Positions 1-5,850 of a stretch of DNA of 10,692 nt are shown piece by piece (positions within the stretch are counted from its first letter, which is position 1; the number at the start of each line of letters is the position of its first letter). Under the pieces are notes generated by a model that was not told the DNA's origin, searched no databases, and saw nothing but the letters and a program-made list of their open reading frames with translations. The position numbers and the translations under genes are program-made. This DNA comes from Methylobacteriaceae bacterium (GTDB taxonomy: Bacteria; Pseudomonadota; Alphaproteobacteria; Rhizobiales; Beijerinckiaceae): contig JAISTL010000158.1 in NCBI GenBank assembly GCA_031272615.1, forward strand, positions 1 to 10,692. Reading direction: 5' to 3'.

Positions 1-31
1 ATTGATGATGGTATTTTCTGTCCGCTTCCCT

Positions 32-37
32 TATAAT
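32..37 (+). promoter_or_regulatory. possible -10 box upstream of the ThiF-family gene
   Basis: A perfect TATAAT hexamer lies at 32-37, about 135 bases before the start codon at 172. No convincing -35 box stands at the expected spacing; a TTGATG at 2-7 is too far away. Between this box and the gene is a 7-bp inverted repeat (GCCGCGG at 39-45, CCGCGGC at 64-70). A perfect -10 is uncommon by chance in GC-rich DNA, but the assignment is tentative. Confidence 0.3.
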
Positions 38-133
38 AGCCGCGGAACCGGCGTAACACACCGCCGCGGCGGGGTACGACGCGCGCTTGGCGACAAATAG
101 ACAAAGCCGGTCCGGGGAAATACTCGCTCGGTG

Positions 134-156
134 GTTCGAATCGTCAGGATTCGAAC
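134..156. promoter_or_regulatory. perfect 9-bp dyad (hairpin or operator) ahead of the ThiF-family gene
   Basis: GTTCGAATC at 134-142 is exactly complementary to GATTCGAAC at 148-156, with loop GTCAG. It ends six bases before the GGGAGG ribosome-binding site (162-167). In RNA it would form a hairpin next to the ribosome site; in DNA it could be an operator. The arm resembles the T-loop sequence of tRNAs (GTTCGAATC), but the flanks do not form a T-stem or acceptor stem, so it is not a tRNA end. Confidence 0.5.
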
Positions 157-171
157 AAATTGGGAGGCGCT

Positions 172-951
172 ATGAATATCCAAGACGATACAACGTCCCG
201 CGCCTTGGCGGTGGAATCCGTCATGGGCCCGCCGGGACAGGAAAAGCTGAAGGAAGCGCGCGTGCTGGTTGTCGGCGCCGGGGGGCTGGGGTCGCCGTTG
301 GCCCAGTATCTCGCCGCCGCCGGTGTCGGAACCATCGGCATTGTCGATGACGACACCGTCTCCATTTCCAACCTCCAACGACAGGTCGCCCATTTTCTCG
401 AGGATGTGGGGCGCAAAAAGGTGGCCAGCACCGCCGAGAAGGTGCTGGCGATGAACCCGCGGGTTTCGGTTGAGCCGCACCCGTTCCGCTTGTCATCGCA
501 AAACGTGTTTCCGCTGGTGCGCGAATATGACGTCATTGCCGACGCGTCGGACAACTTCAACACCCGCTACAACATTTCCGACGCCTGCTTCTACGAGAAA
601 AAGCCCCTGATCACCGCGATGCTCGGGATGCTCGAGGGGCGTCTCACCACCATCCGCGCCCATGAAACCGCCGCCGACGGCTCTCCCAACCCCACCTACC
701 GCTGCCTGTTTCCGCAGCCGATGACGGCGGCCGCCATGACGGCCGGCAACGGCCGGCAGCTGGGAGCTCTGGCCGGGAGCCTCGGCTGCCTGGCGGCGTT
801 GGAAGTCATCCGGGCGATTGTCGGTTTCGGGCAGGACCTGGTTGGCCGGATGCTGGTTGTCGACGCCCTGACCATGACCATGAGCACCCGCGCTTACGCG
901 TGGAGCCCCGATAACCCGTTGAACGGCGTCAATACCCGCTCCGCGGAGTGA
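172..951 (+). CDS. HesA/MoeB/ThiF family adenylyltransferase, cysteine-depleted
   Basis: E1-like enzyme of 259 aa. Family members adenylate the C-terminal glycine of a ubiquitin-fold sulfur carrier (MoaD, ThiS) in the cytoplasm. The nucleotide-binding loop VVGAGGLGSP is at residues 33-42, the DDDTVSISNLQRQ motif at 59-71, Lys82/Lys83 follow, and DASDNFNTRY is at 124-133; Arg10 matches the N-terminal arginine finger. The adenylation site therefore looks complete. The usual Cys-x-x-Cys of the zinc site is TYRC (Thr175, Cys178), the C-terminal pair is PDNPLNG (Asn248, Asn251), and the catalytic cysteine position aligns with Ala191. Start ATG at 172 is chosen because GGGAGG ends four bases upstream; a TTG at 160 would overlap that site. 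No moaD, thiS or other sulfur-transfer gene is nearby, so the carrier is unknown. Family is certain; the specific role is not. Confidence 0.9.
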   Translation: MNIQDDTTSRALAVESVMGPPGQEKLKEARVLVVGAGGLGSPLAQYLAAAGVGTIGIVDDDTVSISNLQRQVAHFLEDVGRKKVASTAEKVLAMNPRVSVEPHPFRLSSQNVFPLVREYDVIADASDNFNTRYNISDACFYEKKPLITAMLGMLEGRLTTIRAHETAADGSPNPTYRCLFPQPMTAAAMTAGNGRQLGALAGSLGCLAALEVIRAIVGFGQDLVGRMLVVDALTMTMSTRAYAWSPDNPLNGVNTRSAE

Positions 952-963
952 AGGGCGTTCGGG

Positions 964-1088
964 TGGACGATGGTGGGCCAGGGTGGACGAGGTGGACGAG
1001 TTTCCGCGTTGAATCACTGATTTCAACCGAAATTGTAAGCTCGTCGTCCACGCTTGTCCACCAAGTCCACGATGTCCATCCTTGTCCA
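964..1088. repeat. TGGAC/GTCCA nonamer repeat element, copy A
   Basis: Left arm: TGGAC (once TGGGC) at 964, 974, 984 and 993, so spaced 10, 10 and 9 bases. Right arm: GTCCA at 1046, 1056, 1065, 1074 and 1084, spaced 10, 9, 9 and 10. The arms are mutually complementary and enclose a core that begins TTTCCGC (1001-1007) and contains the dyad GTTGAA (1008-1013)/TTCAAC (1022-1027). It starts 12 bases after the stop codon of the ThiF-family gene. A second copy of the same design lies at 10576-10692. The function is unknown; a long imperfect stem able to act in transcription termination or mRNA 3'-end protection is one inference. Confidence 0.8.
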
Positions 1089-1106
1089 TTAAAATGTCGC
1101 CGCCGC

Positions 1107-1118
1107 TCAACCGGTTGA
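1107..1118. repeat. 12-bp perfect palindrome
   Basis: TCAACCGGTTGA is a perfect palindrome between the nonamer element and the large inverted repeat. It repeats the TCAACCG stretch found in the core of the nonamer element (1023-1029), so it may be a remnant of that element rather than an independent operator. Confidence 0.35.
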
Positions 1119-1141
1119 AATGTCCGCTGCCGGCGCCGCGC

Positions 1142-1248
1142 GGCTGGGATGGCGGACGCCCTCGTCCGCCGCGCGCTGCAGGCGCGGTTGACTTGTCGCC
1201 GGGCTCCCGCCCGGCGACCGGCGGACGAGGGCGTCCGCCATCCCAGCC
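1142..1248. repeat. perfect 30-bp inverted repeat with three nested hairpins
   Basis: Positions 1142-1171 and 1219-1248 are exact reverse complements over 30 bases. Each arm also folds on itself: GGCGGACG (1151-1158) with CGTCCGCC (1163-1170), loop CCCT; and GGCGGACG (1220-1227) with CGTCCGCC (1232-1239), loop AGGG. Between the arms is a third hairpin, GTCGCCGGGC (1195-1204) with GCCCGGCGAC (1209-1218), loop TCCC. The structure can therefore switch between one long stem capped by a hairpin and three tandem hairpins. It has no ORF with recognisable protein and no T-tract, so it is not a standard intrinsic terminator. It could be a palindromic repetitive element of REP/BIME type or a miniature mobile element. 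Confidence 0.85.
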
Positions 1249-1444
1249 CCGCTAGGGGCGGCATCCACCACGGCACCCATCCCCGTCCACCGGTTTTACT
1301 GATTGTACACCATGAAAACAAACTCCTTCGCTCCCGGGGGCCGTGTTAAGTCATCCTTATGGCGGCGGTTCTAAGGTAACTCCCGGGCTGACGCGCCCGC
1401 AAAGGTGTCTGTGTTGCGTTTGTAAAGTGTATCAGGAGTACTCC
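1249..1444. other. intergenic stretch upstream of the small secreted protein
   Basis: This is the rest of the roughly 490-bp gene-free region between the ThiF-family gene and the secreted-protein gene. A lone CGTCCACC near 1283-1290 recalls the nonamer units. I see no tRNA, no recognisable coding sequence and no promoter with both boxes at good spacing; a TTGCGT at 1414-1419 has no convincing -10 partner. Confidence 0.4.
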
Positions 1445-1819
1445 ATGAGTCCGCGTTTATCTCCTTCCTTTGTTCTGTCAGCGGTTGCCGCCGCTTTTCT
1501 TTTGGCTGAGGCGACGGTGCCCGTCGCCGCCAAGGACAGAACCGTCCGGTACGTCGGGCAGTTGGCGGAGCCGTATAACGGCGCCATCGACTCGCGATAT
1601 CCGAGGGATCGCCGGACCCGTCTCGATTATTGGTATCCGCACTGGCGAACCCACGTCACTCCGGAATACTGGGATGAGAACACGGGCCACGTGGTCGTTT
1701 ATCCGCAAAAACGGGTCGGCAACCTCGATCCCCCGATCGCCCGCTATCTCGCCGTGCCGGCATCGGGCAAAGCCCGGGTGAAGAAAAAGAAAAAGGTCAG
1801 ATGGTGCCGTTGCCGCTGA
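1445..1819 (+). CDS. small exported basic protein, unknown function
   Basis: Protein of 124 aa that I do not recognise. Residues 1-29 form a typical Sec signal peptide: basic start MSPR, hydrophobic stretch around FVLSAVAAAFLLA, and a likely cleavage after VAA before KDRTVRY. The mature part is rich in Tyr, Trp and Arg (LDYWYPHWRTHVTPEYWDE near the middle) and ends in a lysine run followed by VRWCRCR. The start at 1445 is supported by AGGAG at 1434-1438, six bases upstream; extending the frame back to 1343 would put the signal peptide internally. The stop codon lies within an 8-bp dyad (AAGGTCAG 1793-1800, CTGACCTT 1816-1823). It is convergent with the DUF1178 gene. Its location is probably periplasmic or extracellular; a cell-envelope role is only a guess. 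Confidence 0.7.
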   Translation: MSPRLSPSFVLSAVAAAFLLAEATVPVAAKDRTVRYVGQLAEPYNGAIDSRYPRDRRTRLDYWYPHWRTHVTPEYWDENTGHVVVYPQKRVGNLDPPIARYLAVPASGKARVKKKKKVRWCRCR

Positions 1820-1866
1820 CCTTCCGCAACGGCCGGAGAATTCGCTGTTCATGAACATCAGGAAAC

Positions 1867-1889
1867 CGGGCGCGGCCTTGTCGCGCCCG
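1867..1889. terminator. GC-rich hairpin between convergent genes
   Basis: CGGGCGCG (1867-1874) pairs perfectly with CGCGCCCG (1882-1889) around a 7-base loop. It sits in the 77-bp gap between the secreted-protein gene and the DUF1178 gene, the expected place for a shared bidirectional terminator. There is no T-tract on either strand, so strength is doubtful. Confidence 0.4.
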
Positions 1890-1896
1890 CACTGCA

Positions 1897-2352
1897 TCAG
1901 TTTCTGTCGCCGGGAAAGAACGGCAGGGGCGTGATGTCGATGCCTTCCTCCAGCAGACTCCGGGTGTCCTCCCGGCTGGCCTCGCCGTAAATCGACCGCT
2001 TTTCGGCTTCGCCGTAATGGATTTTGCGCGCTTCGTCGGGGAACCGACGCCCGACATGCTCCGCATTCTGTTCCACATATTCCCGCAATTCCGCCAGCAG
2101 CGCGCGCATCCTCTGTTGGTTTCCGCTCACGAGATTGACCGGCCCGGTCTCTTCGTCGCCCGCCCCCGGGGTTTCCCGGGGCCCGGCACTTTCAACGACG
2201 GAAGGCGCCATCATCTGTTTGCTCACCCGAGTTGAACCGCAGATCGGACATGTGACCAAGCCGCGCACCGTCTGCTCTTCAAACGCGTCGCTTGAAGGAA
2301 ACCAGCTTTCAAAATCATGGGTCCGGTCACAGACCAGCGCGTAACGAATCAT
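1897..2352 (-). CDS. DUF1178 family protein
   Basis: Cytoplasmic protein of 151 aa matching the DUF1178 (PF06676) family, common in Alpha- and Betaproteobacteria and of unknown function. The family hallmarks are all present: the N-terminal MIRYALVCDRTHDFESWF, then a second half zinc ribbon CPICGSTRVSKQMMAPSV (residues 35-52), giving Cys8, Cys35 and Cys38 with His12 as possible metal ligands. A variable linker follows, then the conserved C-terminal region with VGRRFPDEARKIHYGEAEKRSIYGEA (split across residues 100-125), ending in ITPLPF. Full length for the family. Start ATG at 2352 is fixed by the conserved MIRY; no clear Shine-Dalgarno precedes it, but an extended -10 promoter does. No functional partner is visible; the convergent neighbour is unrelated. 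Confidence 0.9.
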   Translation of the reverse strand: MIRYALVCDRTHDFESWFPSSDAFEEQTVRGLVTCPICGSTRVSKQMMAPSVVESAGPRETPGAGDEETGPVNLVSGNQQRMRALLAELREYVEQNAEHVGRRFPDEARKIHYGEAEKRSIYGEASREDTRSLLEEGIDITPLPFFPGDRN

Positions 2353-2387
2353 TGCGGCACAGTTTCAAACACACAGTGTGTCCTGAT

Positions 2388-2396
2388 ATTATACCA
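2388..2396 (-). promoter_or_regulatory. extended -10 promoter for the DUF1178 gene
   Basis: On the minus strand TGGTATAAT reads as an extended -10 (TGN plus consensus TATAAT), 35 bases ahead of the ATG at 2352. No good -35 is needed for this promoter class and none is clear. The leader contains an imperfect palindrome, ACACAGTGTGT (2372-2382), which might be an operator. Confidence 0.5.
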
Positions 2397-2417
2397 GAAA
2401 AGAACAACGGCGAACAG

Positions 2418-2429
2418 CCCCCCGGGGGG
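2418..2429. repeat. C6G6 palindrome
   Basis: Six C followed by six G form a 12-bp self-complementary tract in the 216-bp gap between the DUF1178 gene and the tRNA. No gene is seen in this gap. The tract has no loop, so it cannot fold as a stable compact hairpin; its meaning is unclear. Confidence 0.35.
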
Positions 2430-2568
2430 TGTACGAAGCGGGCGGACTCAGAACGGGTCCCTCGAGCCACCGGATGGAATACGCACGGAGAATGGCAGAC
2501 CCGGGCCGGCGCAACGCTCGGGAAACAGCGAAAAATATCCCTTGTCAATCAATATGGTGAGAACCAAC

Positions 2569-2645
2569 TGGCGGTCCCAGGAGGACTCGAACCTCCGACC
2601 TTCGGTTTAGGAAACCGCTGCTCTGTCCTGCTGAGCTATGAGACC
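2569..2645 (-). tRNA. tRNA-Arg (anticodon CCT)
   Basis: The minus strand folds as a full cloverleaf. The acceptor stem is GGTCTCA with TGGGACC (one G-T pair). The D-arm is GCTC/GAGC. The anticodon arm is GCGGT-TTCCTAA-ACCGA, with anticodon CCT in the middle of the seven-base loop and one G-A mismatch at the stem base. The variable loop is AGGTC, and the T-arm is GGAGG-TTCGAGT-CCTCC. The discriminator is G (2572) and the CCA tail is encoded (2569-2571). It reads the rare AGG codon. It stands alone between protein genes and no integrase is nearby, so there is no sign that it is in use as an attachment site. Confidence 0.96.
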
Positions 2646-2672
2646 GAAGCGAACTGTTGCGCCGCCCTTTTG

Positions 2673-2700
2673 ATTTAACGTTCCTTATCTCCCAATACAA
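2673..2700 (-). promoter_or_regulatory. promoter candidate for tRNA-Arg
   Basis: On the minus strand TTGTAT (2695-2700) and TTAAAT (2673-2678) are separated by 16 bases and would start transcription about 20 bases ahead of the tRNA 5' end at 2645. Both boxes match the sigma-70 consensus at four to five of six positions in an AT-richer stretch, which suits a tRNA promoter. Confidence 0.5.
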
Positions 2701-2787
2701 GCAAAAAGCTGCTAAATTCCTGCAGGCGGGGGAAAAACGACTCCGTTCCCCGTTTCATTCAAGAGTTGACCGAAGGGTTGAAGTACG

Positions 2788-3576
2788 GTGTTGAGAGCGG
2801 GCATTCTCCTGCGGGCGGCGGTTTTGGCATGCACCGCTTCACTTGTTGCGGCGGACGGCGCCGCCGCGCCGCCCGGATGCGCCGGCGCCCGGCAGCAGGC
2901 GGTTCTCGCCGATGTCCACGATGACGGCGTATTGATCCTGGAAGACGGGTCCATGACCAATCTCCGGGACATCCGCCTGCCCGACGGGGACATGGGCGGC
3001 AACGCCGTGGACCTGTTGCGGCAGTTCGAGGGTAAACCGCTTCTCATTGCGTCGAAAACTCAAGAGAATCGCTGGGAAACGTCCGCCGTCGAAGCGGCGC
3101 CCGCCGAAGCGCCGGATGGGGAAAGCCTGGCGGCGCGGCTGGTGGACCGGGGGCTTGCCGTAGTCGACAGCCGCGAACATGCGGCGCTGTGCGACCTCTC
3201 GCTCCTGCAGCGGGAAGCGCGCGCCCGCGCCCGCAAGCTCGGCCTGTGGAGCAACCCGGCCAACCAGCCGCTATGGTCCGGGAGGCCCGCGGAAATCCTC
3301 AAGCGCAAGGGTTCGTTCACTTTGGTTCAGGGGCAGGTCATCAGCGTCGGCGGCGGACGCGAGTGGGTGTTCCTGAATTTCGGCTGGAAGTGGAACGAGG
3401 ATTTCACCGTACGCATTTCCAAAAACCAAAACCACCGCGTCCGTCCGCTGCCGCCGGAGGAGACTCTCGACTACCTCAAGGGCAAGCGGGTGCGGGTGCG
3501 CGGCGTCATCGACGAATGGGGCGGCCCGCTGATGACGCTGTATTCGTTGGATATGCTGGAAATCTGGGGTGACTGA
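2788..3576 (+). CDS. exported thermonuclease (SNase)-like protein, degenerate active site
   Basis: Protein of 262 aa with a Sec signal peptide (residues 1 to about 23, ending in VAADG). Residues 35-157 resemble the staphylococcal-nuclease fold as found in divergent alphaproteobacterial envelope proteins: DIRLPDGD (61-68) occupies the place of the nuclease motif RLxGIDxPE, and LAARLVDRGLAVV, LLQREARARARKLGLW (139-154) match the C-terminal SNase helices. Arg63 may correspond to the catalytic arginine, but the glutamate of that motif is absent and the DRYGR-like motif is reduced to ENRWE, so hydrolysis is doubtful. Residues 175-262 form a second, OB-like domain with FTLVQGQVISV, FLNFGWKWNEDFTVRI and KRVRVRGVIDEW. 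Start is GTG at 2788, with GAAGGG ten bases upstream; TTG at 2791 is an alternative. It is convergent with the EVE gene, 11 bases away. Family call is good, activity uncertain. Confidence 0.82.
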   Translation: MLRAGILLRAAVLACTASLVAADGAAAPPGCAGARQQAVLADVHDDGVLILEDGSMTNLRDIRLPDGDMGGNAVDLLRQFEGKPLLIASKTQENRWETSAVEAAPAEAPDGESLAARLVDRGLAVVDSREHAALCDLSLLQREARARARKLGLWSNPANQPLWSGRPAEILKRKGSFTLVQGQVISVGGGREWVFLNFGWKWNEDFTVRISKNQNHRVRPLPPEETLDYLKGKRVRVRGVIDEWGGPLMTLYSLDMLEIWGD

Positions 3577-3587
3577 CGTCGTGCCGG

Positions 3588-4007
3588 TCAAGCGCGGATG
3601 CCGCCGAGGCGGCAAACGACACGCCATTCGGCTTCGCTCACCGGTTGCACGGACAGGCGGGACTGGCGGACAAGCGTCATGCCGGAGAGCTCCGGCGTGG
3701 CCTTGATGTCGGCAAGGGTCACCGGGCGGGCCAACGGCTCGACCGCTTTCAACACCACCAGCCCGAAGGTTCCGGTGTCATCGGTCGGGTCCGGCTGGAA
3801 TTCTTCCACAACTTCGACAATACCGACAATCTCCCTGCCGGTGTTGGAGTGATAGAAAAAGCCCCGGTCTCCCCGCTTCATGGCCTGCATGTTGCGTTGG
3901 GCCTGACGGTTGCGCACGCCGGTCCACGGTTCGCCGGCATCACCCGCGGCAACCTGTTGAGACCACGACCACACCCCGGGTTCGGATTTATAGAGCCAAT
4001 ACGCCAT
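3588..4007 (-). CDS. EVE domain-containing protein
   Basis: Cytoplasmic protein of 139 aa consisting of a single EVE domain (PF01878), a PUA-like fold thought to bind modified bases in nucleic acid. Landmarks are MAYWLYKSEP at the N-terminus, WTGVRNRQAQRNMQAMKRGDRGFFYHS (split across residues 28-54) and LVRQSRLSVQPVSEAEW near the end; these are close to the standard proteobacterial EVE protein, which is 135-140 aa. Start ATG at 4007 gives exactly MAYWLYKSEP and has GGAG nine bases upstream; extending to 4064 would run through the hemY terminator. In many Alphaproteobacteria this gene follows tsaD-gpsA-yciI; here it lies beyond hemY, separated by a terminator, so it probably has its own weak promoter. 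Only 11 bases separate it from the convergent SNase-like gene. Confidence 0.92.
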   Translation of the reverse strand: MAYWLYKSEPGVWSWSQQVAAGDAGEPWTGVRNRQAQRNMQAMKRGDRGFFYHSNTGREIVGIVEVVEEFQPDPTDDTGTFGLVVLKAVEPLARPVTLADIKATPELSGMTLVRQSRLSVQPVSEAEWRVVCRLGGIRA

Positions 4008-4020
4008 GAAACGACGCTCC

Positions 4021-4054
4021 GGAAAAAGAAAGCGGGAAGCCGTGAGCTTCCCGC
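4021..4054 (-). terminator. intrinsic terminator of the mic60-hemY unit
   Basis: On the minus strand a perfect 9-bp stem, GCGGGAAGC (4046-4054 complement) with GCTTCCCGC (4032-4040 complement), encloses a 5-base loop and is followed by TTTCTTTTTCC. It begins 23 bases after the hemY stop codon. GC-rich stem plus U-tract is the classical form. It separates hemY from the EVE gene. Confidence 0.85.
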
Positions 4055-4076
4055 CGGAAATCATGTGAGCCGCACC

Positions 4077-5834
4077 TCAGAAAATGCCGAAACGCTTTTT
4101 CTTTTCGTCCTTGGCGGGACGGGTGACGGTGACGGGGCCGGAGTCGGTTTCGGGTTCCGGGCCGGGGTCATCCGGCGGCCGGTCGAAGAACGGCTGGGGA
4201 GTCTCGGCGGGTTTCGCCGTTTCTTCCACCGCCGGTTCGGCCGTTTCTTCCACCGCCGGCTCAGCCGTTTGTTCCACCACCGGTTCGGGCGCCGCCGCGA
4301 CGACAGGCACAGGGTCCGGTTCAGGGGCCAGCTCCGGTTCAGGCGCGGGGGCAGGCGCGGGTGCAGGGTCCGGAGCTTTCGCCACCGGCGCGGGCGCCGG
4401 GGCAGGGTCCGCGACAACAACCGGGGCGGGCGTCGCCACAACCGCCGGGACCGGCGCAGCCGCTTCGGCCGCAGTGACCGGAAGCGCGCCGTGGGCATCG
4501 TCCGCGGCCACCGGTTCATCCAGTGTCAGCAGCGGAGTCTGCACCGTATCGGGGGGCGCTTTCCACACGAAGGCGTCGATGCGCCCGGTCACCGGTGAAA
4601 TGGGCTCCCAGGTGTCGGAAATGACGCCGTCGGCAATCCACACCGGATCCCGCGGAGCGTGGGCCGCACGGGCAATCCAGGCCCGGGCCGCGCCCTCGGC
4701 GCCGAGTTCCGCATACTCGATGGAGGCCATCAGCAGGCAGGTGTTGACCGTGGGGGAATCGCCCAGCAGCGGCTCCAGCGCCTTGCGCGCTTCGGTGAAT
4801 TCCCGGGCGTCCAGCGCCGCCTTGGCCAGCGCGTGGCGCCCTTCCACCGGATGGTTGCCCTTCTCCGCCAGTGTCCGCGCCCGCGACAGCCGGTCCAGCG
4901 CGGAATCGCTCGGCCGCATGTTGATGTAAATGCGCGCCAGTTCGGGGTGCGGATGCAACACCCATGTCGCCTCGATGAGGTTGGCGGCTTTTTTGAACCG
5001 GCCGTCCCGCGCCAGCAGAGTGGCGGCAAGAATGGCCGCCGGCGCCAGATTCGGCGCCAGCTTCAACGCTTTCTGCGCCATCTGGACGGCGGTTTCCGGA
5101 TCGGACTCCTGTTTTTCCCGGGCTTCGGCCGTCATCAACACCGCTTTCTGACGGTCACTGGTGGCCCGGTCGATCACCCGCAGGGTCTTCAAGCGGTCGA
5201 TGGTTTCCTGGGCGTTTTTCCAGTTGTGCTCGCGGCAATAGGCCTCGAGGACCGCCTGGTGCGCCCAGGCGGCATTGGGATAGGCCGCAACCGCCTGCCG
5301 GGCATAACCCATGGCGTCTCCGGTCTTGCCCTCGCGCCGCGCCTCCCGGTAAAGCCCGTGCAGGCCCGAGAGCCGCGTTTCCTGATAGCCGAGCAGTGCG
5401 TGGTAGTTCTTTTCAACGCTGATCTTGCGGTTGCCGATCTCCGCGGCCTGGGCCGAGAGCAGCAGCGGCAGAGGATCATGGCGCAACAACCGCTGGGCGC
5501 TGTCGGCGTAAAGGTTGGCCGTTTCCCGGTCACCGGCGCTGATGGCCAGCAGGCTCTTTTTCACGGCGTCAAACGCCCGTTCCTGCCGCCGGCGCAAAGA
5601 TGTCCGTTTCACCCATCCCGGAATGGCGAAGACTTTCAGGAAGATGTAAATCAAAAGAACCAGCAGCACCAACGCGGCGGCAACGGCCAACACCGCGAAT
5701 TTCAGCGGAATCTCCTTGTTCGACGCCAGATAGGCGACGTCTTCGATTTTGATGACCCCCTCCAGATCCAGAATGTGGGTTGTCCCGAAGGCCAATGCCG
5801 CCAGAATGAGTACCAAGAAAAGCATGCGAACCAT
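4077..5834 (-). CDS. hemY: HemY-type inner-membrane TPR protein
   Basis: Protein of 585 aa. The HemY N-terminal domain (PF07219) has two membrane segments, residues 3-19 and 44-67, then the conserved FAIPGWVKRTSLRRRQERAF. TPR-like helices follow from about 95 to 395. The signature WEPISPVTGRIDAFVWKAPP (409-428) marks the alphaproteobacterial form. From about 440 to 575 is a disordered Pro/Ala/Glu tail with an 8-residue unit TAEPAVEE in tandem, ending in a basic KDEKKKRFGIF. HemY homologues sit in heme loci and have been proposed to assist late heme synthesis or assembly of its enzymes; this is not the protoporphyrinogen oxidase also called HemY in Bacillus. Start ATG at 5834 has GAGGG upstream; an in-frame ATG three codons later is possible. 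It lies 16 bases after mic60 and is surely cotranscribed with it. Confidence 0.9.
   Translation of the reverse strand: MVRMLFLVLILAALAFGTTHILDLEGVIKIEDVAYLASNKEIPLKFAVLAVAAALVLLVLLIYIFLKVFAIPGWVKRTSLRRRQERAFDAVKKSLLAISAGDRETANLYADSAQRLLRHDPLPLLLSAQAAEIGNRKISVEKNYHALLGYQETRLSGLHGLYREARREGKTGDAMGYARQAVAAYPNAAWAHQAVLEAYCREHNWKNAQETIDRLKTLRVIDRATSDRQKAVLMTAEAREKQESDPETAVQMAQKALKLAPNLAPAAILAATLLARDGRFKKAANLIEATWVLHPHPELARIYINMRPSDSALDRLSRARTLAEKGNHPVEGRHALAKAALDAREFTEARKALEPLLGDSPTVNTCLLMASIEYAELGAEGAARAWIARAAHAPRDPVWIADGVISDTWEPISPVTGRIDAFVWKAPPDTVQTPLLTLDEPVAADDAHGALPVTAAEAAAPVPAVVATPAPVVVADPAPAPAPVAKAPDPAPAPAPAPEPELAPEPDPVPVVAAAPEPVVEQTAEPAVEETAEPAVEETAKPAETPQPFFDRPPDDPGPEPETDSGPVTVTRPAKDEKKKRFGIF
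4216..4287. repeat. three 24-bp tandem repeats inside hemY
   Basis: Units at 4216-4239, 4240-4263 and 4264-4287 are in frame within the hemY tail. The first two differ at two bases near the end; the third differs at a few. They encode the repeated TAEPAVEE unit. The repeat is in frame, so copy-number change would lengthen or shorten the disordered tail without breaking the gene. Confidence 0.85.
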
Positions 5835-5850
5835 GGCTGACCCTCATGAG

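Noticed and set aside
134..156. 3' end of a tRNA gene
   Set aside because: The T-loop-like arm lacks a matching 5-bp T-stem, acceptor stem and CCA; the dyad explains the sequence better.
964..1088. CRISPR array
   Set aside because: Units are only 5 conserved bases in 9-10-base steps with no 25-40-base repeats or spacers, and no cas gene is present.
1149..1349. 66-codon plus-strand open frame
   Set aside because: It starts inside the 30-bp inverted repeat, is dominated by hairpin sequence, has no ribosome site and no recognisable domain.
2569..2645. tRNA-Arg as a mobile-element attachment site
   Set aside because: No integrase and no duplicated tRNA 3' end is visible within the window.
3645..4598. 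317-codon plus-strand frame opposite the EVE and hemY genes
   Set aside because: It is antisense to two well-supported genes; the Arg/Gly/Phe-rich translation is the shadow of hemY's proline/alanine-rich tail in GC-rich DNA.
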